NCBI GenBank assembly: GCA_023238725.1
Contig: CM041550.1
Span: 7,201,044 to 7,265,043 of the forward strand
Direction: 5' to 3'
DNA: 64,000 nucleotides
From: Scortum barcoo
Taxonomy: Eukaryota > Chordata > Actinopteri > Centrarchiformes > Terapontidae
Part shown: one piece after another, positions 35,594-46,200 of the stretch
Numbering within the stretch: the stretch's first letter is position 1
Layout of the letters: every line of letters starts with the position of its first letter
Program-made: the position numbers and the translations under genes
The notes under the pieces: model-generated
What the model was told of the DNA's origin: nothing
What the model saw: only the letters and a program-made list of their open reading frames with translations
Databases searched by the model: none

Positions 35594-38077
35594 CTAGAGG
35601 GAGACACAACAGCATGAAATAAACACAAAGTTCCTCAGCTTATACGCATATATGCTTCTGCTGCTTATCAATAAATGATTTGTAATGATGTGTGTGCAGA
35701 TATTTGTGGCTTAAAATGCCTGAAAATAAAACCACAAGTCAAAGTCTCACTCATGAATTTGTCAGGTAACTTCATTCAACAAAATGTTTACTTATACAGC
35801 ACACAGTACACATATTTGTCAGTATAGTAAGTACAGATAGATGAAACTAACACAGTCTAATACAACAACCCTGAAATAAATCCACACCTTAATGAAGGTA
35901 AACAATGTTGGTTATTTGTTCAAACTGTTTAAGAAGTGTTGGTTCAACTCAGGGATCAGTGTGGAGGAAGTAGCTTGTGGTGCTGTTAAACTGTATTGCA
36001 TACGATACTATAAATGTGTTTGTTTTTAAATCTGCCATCACTGATATAAATACCCACCCAGAAATACCCATCAATTACAATTGATAAATTGCGACATTCC
36101 CAGAACATACTGGTCTATTTTGTCATTTTCTAAGACTTAGTCATGACTAGAAAGCTTTATAATTCACTACACGCCGGGATATAATATCATTCGTTCAGAT
36201 TCAGGTCAGTCGCTGTTGTCATGAGATGTTCCAATTGATTTATTTGCAGATTTTTCTCAAAGCTGAATTGGAAGACTTATGAGTTTTAGCTCTAAAATTC
36301 AGTGTTGATGGACTAAAACTATCTTTTTGACAGTTGACCTTATTTCTTTCATGACTGTCAACAGCCCCAAATAGCATACTGGGGTCCTGAAATACGTCCA
36401 GGACTCAGCTGAGGTACTTTGTCGTCGTAACGCCAACAACAGACTCACCAGTTCACTCGCCATGATCAGCACACCTGCCAGGTAGTCCTCTACATCCAGG
36501 TGAAAGCCTTTCTCCCGCACCACCTCAACTGCGGCGTGAACAGAGCAGAGTTAAAAAAATGTGTTAAAAGCTGCATTCATCCATAACATTAACACACTAA
36601 CACACAAAGTGCCACCTACTGCCGAGTATCTGGGCCACCTCCTCTCGAATCACGAGAGTTTCGGTCTCCAGGTAGACGACGAAGGCTGCTAAGAAAGCCA
36701 AACGCTGCAGGACAAAGCGCCAGTGTTCATGGAACCTGAGGTGGGAACAAACATCAAAGAAAGAGATAAAAACACTATGTTATTTAATTTTCTCATGATA
36801 ACCCCCTCAATATCTGTGCTGTTCTCAATAAGACACAGAAAACAGCTACTACAATATTCTGAGTAAATGAATCATGAAGGGGGTTCCCAAGTTTTGGTAC
36901 TTTCCTTAAAGTCACATAAGAGTACGCCACTTTTCATGAAAATATATTTTTCATTAGTGTCCATCTCTACATTAAATGCTGATGACTTAACACTTAACAG
37001 TCTTTAACAACCAAATAGGAAGCAGATAAAATAAAAGCTCGAGTGGATGTGACAACTGATTTAAAAATGGGCTCTTACCTGTAATACTGCTCCACTGGGA
37101 ATTTTGTTTTGAGGTCTGCGATTTGTGTCCTGACTGTGCAGAACAACTCTCGCGCCCTCACACACTTACTGGGAACTGACGGGAGAAAAGAAAAGAAAAG
37201 AAAAATGTAATGACTGAACGGTCTTATTTGCAGAGACAAACATCATTCAGTAGCAGTCGGTGGCGCTCACTTTCTTTGAATCCAGATGGTTGATGGACGC
37301 TCTGGAGCACGGTGAGGATTTCTCTGGCGGTCTGCTCCAAAGTCTGGACCACCTTACGGATATCCTGCAACAAAGTCCATCAAGCATAAGTGCTTTTTTA
37401 TACAATACAATATACTTACTGTTAACAGAAGTACTTAAGAACTGCAATAGCTCACTGACAGCCTCTCTTGTCAAGTAAATGTAATTATTTGAAATAGCTT
37501 TGAATTGCTTATTAGCTTACAGTAACGCTTATTACAGTGTATTTTGATGGCAATAACCTGCAAATAACATCCATCATTTTATTTAATTATGCACTTTTTT
37601 GTGCCAAAAATACCGTCTGAATAATGCCGAATTGAAGGAAGCCCACGTCAGCGGAGAGAAATGATTATACAACAGCTTCATACACTCAAATAAGCAAGAG
37701 AGTATTAAATCAATATTTGTTTAAATGGAGTTTGGTATTACCTAACTCAGCTACACCAGGCGTAACTTAACGCGCACAGATGAAAACACAACAAGCAGAA
37801 AAGCTTCGTGTAATTTATATTTTAGGGAAAAAATGGCACGCCTACTTTACATTCTTATCAACCTGGATGAAATTACACCACACACACAGTTATCGCTGTC
37901 ACGGTCTGTATGCGCCGCTGCCTGATAAACAGAACTCCGTTAATGAAAGTCGAGTTTTAAGAGTGAAATGTTTGTGCCGTGTTAGCTGCGGGCTAGCTGC
38001 GTGCTTCAAACCTCTCTGACGTCCTGATCGGCGCTCAGGAAGCCCTGAATGTGACTGAACATCTCGGTGACCGACAT
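35363..38077 (-). CDS. tsn: translin (six exons, complete, 227 aa)
   Basis: Exons in transcript order are 38077-38012, 37364-37271, 37175-37079, 36735-36620, 36528-36449 and 35593-35363. They sum to 684 nt with a TAG stop, and all phases agree. The protein matches translin throughout: MSVTEMF...QGFLSADQDVRE, the basic nucleic-acid-binding stretches KCVRAREL (57-64) and RFHEHWRFVLQR (86-97), the putative GTP-binding VTAGDY (159-164), and the highly conserved block around FINELDSGFRLLNLKND. It has 227 residues against 228 in mammals; the difference lies in the variable C-terminal tail. Translin forms octameric rings that bind RNA and single-stranded DNA. With its partner TRAX (TSNAX) it makes C3PO, the endoribonuclease that removes siRNA passenger strands, and it also acts in mRNA trafficking and tRNA processing. 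It is convergent with the RhoGEF gene and divergent from fam124a. Confidence 0.98.
36449..36528 (-). CDS. tsn: tsn exon 5 (residues 125-151)
   Basis: Acceptor CCGCAG|TTGAGG, donor GAACTG|GTGAGT, 80 nt. It encodes VVREKGFHLDVEDYLAGVL and IMASEL. Confidence 0.97.
36620..36735 (-). CDS. tsn: tsn exon 4 (residues 86-124)
   Basis: Acceptor CCTCAG|GTTCC, donor GGCA|GTAGGT, 116 nt. It encodes RFHEHWRFVLQRLAFLAAF and YLETETLVIREEVAQILG. Confidence 0.97.
37079..37175 (-). CDS. tsn: tsn exon 3 (residues 54-85)
   Basis: Acceptor CGTCAG|TTC, donor TACAG|GTAAGA, 97 nt. It encodes IPSKCVRARELFCTVRTQIA and the KTKFPVEQYY block; the first basic nucleic-acid-binding region is here. Confidence 0.96.
37271..37364 (-). 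CDS. tsn: tsn exon 2 (residues 23-53)
   Basis: Acceptor TTGCAG|GAT, donor AAAGAAA|GTGAGC, 94 nt. It encodes DIRKVVQTLEQTAREILTVL, part of the first long helix of translin. Confidence 0.96.
38012..38077 (-). CDS. tsn: tsn exon 1 (residues 1-22)
   Basis: ATG is on the minus strand at 38077 with G at -3. The exon ends GAC GTC AGA GAG|GTTTGA. The donor is weak (GTTTGA) but is the only one preserving the REDIRKVVQ junction with exon 2. Phase 0. Confidence 0.92.
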
Positions 38078-38250
38078 CTCTGCTCACTGACTGCTCTCTG
38101 TGTGTCTGCGGTGCAGGTGAGGAGCAGCTCTGCAGGTAATTCACAAAACACATCAACGTGCACGAGGAGCGGCTCCTCCAAGCTCAGTGGGGCGCGCGGA
38201 GATGATGTCATACCATCGACGTCATGCTGTTGAAGCCCCATCATCATTTT
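38078..38250 (-). promoter_or_regulatory. probable tsn promoter with CRE-like motifs
   Basis: The segment just upstream of the tsn ATG is locally GC-rich (GGGGCGCGCGG at about 38189) next to very AT-rich DNA. It contains two CRE/ATF-like cores, TGATGTCA at 38203-38210 and CGACGTCAT near 38218-38226. No TATA box is evident. The transcription start is not determinable. Confidence 0.35.
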
Positions 38251-38830
38251 AATTAAATTAGTTAAATTAAATTAAAAAGATTGAAAAAAGAAACAAAAAA
38301 CACAATCCAAACTTTTTCCAAATGGAGTCAAATTAAATTTTAATTCAAAATATTAAAAAATTTAAAGACGATCACAATGCATATTTTAAGTTAATGCATA
38401 TTTTTTAAAGAATTCAATTAAATTAAAATTAAAATTTGAAATATTCAAAAAGAAAGATAAACAAAGTGCATATTTAAAAGAAATTTAAATAAATAGAAAA
38501 AGTAAAAAAGAAAGACACACACAATGCAAACAAATTTAAAATATAAAAAAAAGATAAACAAAATGCAGCCATCATCTGCTTCAAATGCTATTCATACTAC
38601 TACTACCATTACTGCTGTTACTAGAAATAAGAATATCTAAAAGTAAATATTTTACTGTAAAAAAAAAAAAGAAAAGTAAATAGCAGTGAAATTCTATTTA
38701 TTTGTGTTAAATAATTTGTGCTAAATAAAGACATGGTCAGGCTATACACTATTATTTTACTTTATCATCACTATAACGTGATAAAAATTAAATTACATTC
38801 ATTATTGTAATTCATTATTGTGAATTAAAA
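38251..38830. repeat. AT-rich low-complexity tract between tsn and fam124a
   Basis: About 580 nt are dominated by AAATTAAATT-type words and A-runs, with almost no G+C. It separates the tsn promoter from the fam124a 5' region. No gene is present. Confidence 0.6.
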
Positions 38831-38835
38831 TCAGT

Positions 38836-38870
38836 GTGAATCAGTGTGTTATATTAACACACTAATTCAC
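38836..38870. repeat. near-perfect 35-nt inverted repeat
   Basis: Arms GTGAAT-C-AGTGTGTTA and TAACACACT-A-ATTCAC flank the trinucleotide TAT, giving 15 of 16 paired bases. It may be the core of a small palindromic element or a cruciform-prone site. It lies in the tsn/fam124a intergenic region. Confidence 0.8.
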
Positions 38871-39803
38871 AGGGTTATTGCATCAGGAGAGAGTCAGTAA
38901 GAACAATAGTAGTATTTACATACATACATGCATTTAGAAAAAAAACCCATCATGTTGAACAAATCAAGTCCACCTCTGAAAGTTAGGATATTTATATGAC
39001 TGATTGTTGAAAACATATGGTGTATATGATCTGATAATGTTTCTGATTGCCTGCCTAAATGTGTCCTGGTGCACAGACTTTCTGCATGAACTCATTCATC
39101 CTGTTGATGGAGCCAAAGCAGCACACATGCTAATGTTACCTTCAGGTGCTGCTCGAAAAAAGCGACAGCAAAAGCAAAACAGTCGCACTTTTACCTGAAT
39201 TTCATGGCTACTTCATGTGGAAGAGTTTATCAGAGCCTTTTTATTACATTTGGGGGAAGATTAGCAAGGAAACACTAAACAAACGAATCAATTAGTCCCA
39301 ATTATTAAAGCTCTTTGTCTAGTTATGATGAGCGAAAAAATACAACTGCATTGTTTTTAACATACATTTTAGGATGGCAGAGTTTTTTTTTTATTTGTTT
39401 TATAATCACCATTTATTTACAATGCAGGGACACATTTTTAATTATAAGATAGACAATCATTTGGCTCTTGTACAGATTTGATGAAAGCATATAGCAATTA
39501 ATTTCCTTATCTCCATGACAGAACATTTCTGACACAAAAATATGAAAATACGTCCAATTAAAAATAACCAACGCATATTTTAAGTATAAATTCTGAGACA
39601 ATAAGTAAAGACTGAGATAAGATAAGAGATAATATAAAATAAGAAATAACTTTACTCATTCCAAGGTAAATTGTTCTGCAGCAGTTACCATACAGTGAAG
39701 AATATAAAATTATCAGTCATGTGCAAATCCAAAATATACACAGTGACAAAACATGTTTATTTATCAGATACTGAAGCAAGTCGACATTATGAATCTTCAT
39801 GTT

Positions 39804-39804
39804 A

Positions 39805-39851
<47 letters not shown>

Positions 39852-39871
39852 AATAATAATAATAATAATAC
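39804..39871. repeat. (AAT)n microsatellite
   Basis: About 22 AAT units with one C interruption, roughly 320 nt upstream of the fam124a start codon. Confidence 0.95.
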
Positions 39872-40187
39872 ATAAAACATATTATGTGTTTGTTTGTTTT
39901 TTTTTTCAAACCAACATTTTGAATGAAAATAATCATTATGAATCAGATATCCGACGGCCCCTGAAGGCCTCCCAGCTGACGCAGAGAAACAGGAGTCAGT
40001 CTCCTGTTGATCCAACTAGTTCATCATCAGACGGACCAGCACAGGTCGGGAGTTACAGACCGGCCCCCCCTTCAGGCTCTCTGCTCGGTCCTCGATCTGA
40101 CCTGCACCCTGGTTTTTGATGCTCAGTTCATTTCCCCACATGTGGACTGTAAAACGATGCGGCTAGTTTGTGTTCAGACCCTGTGAG

Positions 40188-40243
40188 ATGGAGAAAACCT
40201 CAGCAGAAGATGACTGCGTGGATTCAGGAGCAGAGACTGGAGG
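40188..40243 (+). CDS. fam124a: fam124a exon 1 coding part (residues 1-18)
   Basis: ATG is at 40188 and the donor is ACTGGAGG|GTGAGT at 40244, phase 2. Only 56 coding nt, identified because DDCVDSGAETGG matches the mammalian N-terminus and the phase fits exon 2. Confidence 0.9.
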
Positions 40244-43200
40244 GTGAGTGGAGCACAAATCAAACTCCTCCATGTCTCTTACATCCAAAAACCCTGAGAT
40301 TTGTTCATAAATGGAGCAGGAGTATATGTGATTTAAAGAAATGTTCACCTTTTAAGTGCAGAAAAACCTCACAGATACATATTATTATTATTCCAAGCAG
40401 GATATTTTTACATGCATTAAACCGTGTGTGTAGGGGATTTTTTAAGTGTGTTTATGCAGAGATGCACCGAATTAAAGTGAGTTCAGGTTAACTATGAGAA
40501 ATGATGCTGCAAGAGCTGGATCTTTTGAGAAAAGCAAAGGCAGCATTAAATGGACACATTTTTGAATGGAGTTTGGTTCAAGCCATCTCAGAGAAACTGG
40601 ACCTAACTGAGCCTCATGTAACTTATATGTAAGAAAAAGTGACTATTATGCACTCTTAATAATCAGGTAAAGTGACAGCAATGCTTATTTATTGTATTAG
40701 TAGTAGTAGTAGCAGTAGTAATAGTAGTATTAGTAGTATTTAATGATGCTGATATTCCTGGATTGCCTCCCTGTACTATCAATCATCTGATGAGGCCAAA
40801 TGGAGGAGGTGAAAAGTTGAGTCTTAATCACTCAGCTCAGTAGTTAATGAGCGCGCAGCCACAATGTGCAGTGGATGGAGCTCAATGTAATCATGTTTTG
40901 AGAGTTAAATGAATGTGTTGTTCCCTCTATTTTCAGCCATTAGACAAAGATGTGCCCCGGTTTCTCTTGCGGTACGTCACTGCTGGATGTTGTTGTAGTG
41001 AAGGACCTCTGTGTGTGTGTTTTAGTGATAGACCCCTGAACCCCTCCAAAGACGTCATCAAAACTGAGGACTTTAAGAGCTTATAGTATTTTGTTGTTAC
41101 TGCAATATGAACCTTTTTAATGCCCTTTAATGTCCATGTTCCTCTTTTATAGGTCAGATGATAGGATCTTATTTCTGTGACCCCTAAAATAATGTAATAT
41201 ATGTTTCAATGGTTCAAACACAACTTTATATTTTAACTGTGTTATTTTCAGTACTTTAATAAATATCATGACATACAGTAATACTATCATGAAATGCTCT
41301 TGATAATTTAAATTAATTTAATCAATATCACCCACCCTCTCAGTTCCTGTCTAGTTAGGTGTTCATTCAGGTTTTACAATAGTAGTCTTTGTATATTTAG
41401 CCCCCTATAATTCTGTTTTATTTAAAAAATTATCATTTATTTAAAAAGACTAGATCATTAATGGACATCCATAAGATGTAAATGTGCCATAATTGGCCAA
41501 AAAGCTCTTTTTCTTCTTGTCCAGCTGATATAAAACATTGAAAACAACAAAAAATAAAGACAAAAAGCAGACAAACAAGTTTAAAAGCACACATGTATAT
41601 ATGAGCATTAAGTTTCTTCACTGAAATGTGACATAGGAAGCTCTTAAAAGTGTATGTAGTACAATTCAAAAGTTCTCCCTACTCTTTTATTGAAAGTCAG
41701 TACGCTGGGAACAGTAACCTGACATCGGTACATCAATGCCCTCGTTGTCAGAGTCACCTGGACCGTAGCTATTTCGTTAGCTGTGAACTGGAACCGAACA
41801 ACAACGCGATGTGTGTGTGTGAGAGAGAGAGTGTGTGTTTCATGGGAAAAGCAGCAGAGACCCCCGTGGAAAGAGAAAACAGGAAGGTCGAGCTGATAAC
41901 CGGAGAGCCACCGCCTCCATCAGGTCGCCTCAGTCCTCTTCCTGTTCAGCTCATCCGCTGTTTTCACTCTGTGCCATCAGCTCTCCTCCGATCACAGGCT
42001 TCATAGTGACCTTATTGTGCTTTAAAGATAAGGAAGTGTTTTTTTAAGGCGTTTTAAAAGCCTCTTAGAAAAGGCCTGGCCTAATAAACGTGGCTTTAGG
42101 TGAGATGGAAACAATGAAAAACTACTTTTTCTTAAAGCTGCACTGATCAATGTGTTTATATTAATAATAGATTAAATGTCTAATATGAGACAGGTTGCAA
42201 ATCGTGAAAAAAAGTTAAAAATTAAAGCTGTCACTGGCAATTCATTTTCCTCTAATGCTCATACAAATATGTGTATAAAAATAGGAGTCAAATAAATACA
42301 AGTTCAAATCTAATAAGAATCTAAGACACAAAGTAGTGTTAGAGCCTGTAAATGGTGGTAAAATAAACATGTATACTGTGATGTATGCAGGGATGAACAG
42401 ATGGAATAAACAGGTAGCAAGCATTAAGCAACAACATTCAGGTATAATATCACGGGGAAGCAGTTGAGCGTGTCAACAATATCAAGTTCCTGGGCATCCA
42501 CATCACATCTGACCTGACCTGGTCCATGAACACAGCTCACCTGGTAAAGAAGGCTCAACAAAGACTCTTCTTCCTCAGGAAGCTGAAATGTGCTGGACTC
42601 TCCCCTCAGCTCCTGACAAACTTCTACAGGGCCACAACAGAGAGCATCCTCAGCCTCAGTGCAGCAGTGTGGTATGGCAGCTGCACTGCACAAGACCGAA
42701 AGGACTTATCCTGGGTGGTGAAAACAGCACAGGGGATTGTGGGAAGTCCTCTTCCAGACCTGGACTCAATATACACTGGCCGGATTCAGAAGAAGGCCCG
42801 ACATATTGCCACCGACCCTACCCACCCGGGAAATGGACTGTTTGTACCGCTTCCATCTGGAAAGCGGTACAGAAACATAAAGACCAAAACTACCAGACTA
42901 CAGACCTATTGAGAACTTGAGACATGCACTTGAACAACTGACGCACCCCCCTACTGTGCATTGCTGCTGCAACTTTGGACTTTGGATTTGGATTTTGTGT
43001 ACATATTACATATTTTTACTATATATTTATGTTTAAAGCTGGAAGTCACCAATATCTTAATTTCGTCATGTGAAAACATGATGACAATAAATGATTCTAG
43101 ATTCTTGAGTCAGAGTATAATTACAGCAGTACAGTGACATCCTTTAATCATATGGTGACAAGCTTCAGAGATAAACAACCTTTATATGCTGAGAGACAAA

Positions 43201-46200
43201 TCTGTCGTCAGTCTGTTTATTTTGCATTGGAAACTGTCTCACTGTATGCTGGACGGCAGCAGGGACCCAGATGTAAAACAGCCTGCGTTGGCCGGGAATC
43301 GAACCCGGGTCAACTGCTTGGAAGGCAGCTATGCTAACCACTATACCACCAACGCCTGTGGGGAAGCCAGAAAGAAGCTCTGCAGTGCTTCATGCAGGTC
43401 ATTCATACAGCTTGAATCTTTGGTTCAGTTTAAAAGCTTGTTTCCAGCAGCAGGCAGCTCTTTCCAGCAGATAAACATGCTGTACGCTCCCCACAAAGCA
43501 CCACACAGCAGACAGACACTATCTGTTGAACATAGAGGTGCATTCAGCAGCTAATAAAACACATATTTTTTATCCGGAGGTGGTAAAGAGCAAAACCAGG
43601 GTTAAAAGGAGAGCAAATACTCCATCAGGTGGACAGAAACTACATGCACAAATAAGTTTTAATGCTGCTCTGTGCCTGCTGGATGCGTAACTAGGCAACA
43701 GTTTGCTGACATGCTCACCATCACAGATTTATAATTTTAAAAAAATCAGTGTTGGCAAAATACTCAACAACAGAGCTCCTGTGAACGTGTGAACTAATGA
43801 CTGTCTTGGTGGAAGTGACGTGACGTAGTTATAGTCTTACATTGAATGGTCAGGCATGCGAATATTGTGATTTGAGCACAGGAAACTGCGGCCCATCTCC
43901 TGCCATCAGTCAGCGTTGGCTGCTTTAAACCATGACAGGGATCCTTCCAGACCATAACCAGACCAGAGCTGCAGAGGTGGCAGGCCGTAAAACACTCATA
44001 TGAGTCACTATTTGGAGCAGCCATTGGTATGAGGATTTACTGCTCTATATTTAAGTTTCTTCCTGTCTTCATATGTTCATCCCTCAGCCCCGATCAAATG
44101 GGAGACGCCCGAATTTGCTCAGCCCTCCACACGCCAAACAAACCCTTTTAGACTCTCCCCATCGGGTCACTCTGCAGTCAAAATCCCCCGTGTTGCAAGA
44201 CCGGGCTGCTGCCTGTCTTCGCTTCACTCTGTGTTTATTGTTCTTGGATGGAGATGAAGCGAGGCGGCGCAGCCGGGCTGGGAAACCCCAGGCGAGATGC
44301 TAACCGGCGCTGAGTCCTGCCAAACGCACACGCCCAGGGGAACCATCGAAACAGAGCTGCAAGTGCACACACTACTACCTCCAGCCACTCCACAGAGTCA
44401 TAAACTTTTCCAGGAAGGTTTTCCACTCCTCTTTTTTTATTTTTTTCCACACTTTGTCATTTTTCTCCATGCATGTGGGGACAAGAGTTTCACCCTGTGT
44501 CCTTTCACTGGAACTTTCAAGTTATTTATAATCTGCTTTGTATATTTCTTTACTTTCGCTCTCTACGCCAACATTTCCCCCCTCTGCAGTACCCATTCAT
44601 CTTTTTCTTCGTACCTATTAGTTTAGAGGGAGTGTGTGTGGAGGAGCAGTGTTCTCCAGGTTATCAGCTGACTCCCGTGGGACTAATAATCTCAGGTGGT
44701 GCGGTAAACGAGAGAGCTGAGGTTTCCACGGACGGTTCGGGGGAATTATTGGCATGTGTAGGGCTGCTCAGTTGGTCTCGCTGTATGCGGACATGCATGC
44801 CTCTGGTATGTTTCACACACACACACACACAGGTATTTGTGGAGCTACGCTAAAATGTCAGGATTTCTTCCCTAATCTGTGGAGATCAGATTAGCAGAAA
44901 TCTAATTTGCTTCTCTCCCAGCTCATAGATGGGAGCTTTAGATTAGACACCGTCTCTTCCTTGAATGAAATTTTTTTGGTGAGCACGTGGGTTTGTGTTT
45001 CCAGTGGTGGAAGAAGTGGAGTTTGGCTGATTTGTTTTCTTGGAAAGAGTTTGATCAGCACAACTTTCACACCTGTTTGTTAAGTATTTAGCTTGAGTTA
45101 ACCTATAAAACAAACAGAGATATTATCTTGACAACTTGTGATATTTATGTGCCATCACTAACTCTTGGCAAACAACATTATCTGTTTGTGCAGCGCTTCA
45201 AGAAAGAGTAACTCATCCTAAAACCACAAACTGTTGTTATATTTCTGGTTGTGTTTGCATGAAACAAATAAGATATTATCGTGTCAAATATTTAGCATTT
45301 CCTCCATTGAGGTCTTTGTGCTAAGCTAGGCTATTTACCTCCAGGTGTAGCTCTGCTGCCTTTACACAACATCCACAGAATGGAAAAAACTTTAAAGACA
45401 TTCAAATGTTAGGGTTAGGGTAACCTTGTACCAAGTTAATGAGCATAAATTAGCTACTTGTGGTGTTTTTGGACTTTTTTTTTTTAAATGGACACAAACA
45501 GATTGTGTGTAGCTACTTTACTTTAAGTAAAAGCAGCAACACCAATGTAATAAACCATTACTGTATATGTACGCGTGCCACATTCAGAAACGTATTTTGG
45601 TAGATTTTCCTGATTATAGGCCTGCCTACGTACTTTTACTTGTGTTGCAAAATAAAAAGTACTCATTGTTACAGAAATGTAAGCTGCAATTTAATGTCGC
45701 GGCTGGTTGAGATGGTGCTAATTTAAAAGCAAGAAAGGAAAATCTTTCTTTGCAAAAACTTGTTGAAAAATAAAGATCAGATTTCCCTCTGAAATATAGT
45801 GAAAAAAAGTGCAAGCACGAAGTGGCATAAAATAGAAATACTTCAGAAAATACACTTTAAAATACCACTTGCACACAGTATGGTGGTAGTAGTAGCGTTA
45901 GAAAAAGTACTGAGTAAGTGTCCCTGTGTTTTATCCCTTCAGACAGAAACCTCTATGAAATGTGTGTGTGTTTTCAGTGACCTTTCCAGCTGGACCTCTC
46001 CTGATGTTTAGCCAGATGTCAGCACTTTATTTGAAATAGGAGTGTGTCATCCATCCTGTAAATCATGGTGATTGTACTTCATGCTGTAATATAAACTCCT
46101 GTCTCCTCTCTCTGTTTCTTGTCCTCTCCCTTTCTCTCGCTCTCTGTTTTTTTTTCTATCCTTTCTCTTCTCTTTGCTGTCGTCCTCTGCAGGTCTGATT

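Noticed and set aside
39799..40119. 106-codon frame with a poly-Asn run
   Set aside because: The (AAT)n repeat creates the run; the rest has no similarity I recognise and no splice support.
41650..42006. 118-codon frame ahead of fam124a exon 2, considered as its first exon
   Set aside because: The possible donor at TCAG|GTCGCC gives phase 1, but exon 2 needs phase 2. The exon at 40188-40243 fits in both sequence and phase.
42424..42693. Minus-strand 89-codon frame
   Set aside because: Antisense of the LINE reverse-transcriptase fragment.
45409..45423. TTAGGGTTAGGG telomere-like sequence
   Set aside because: Only two units; expected by chance and not an interstitial telomere array.
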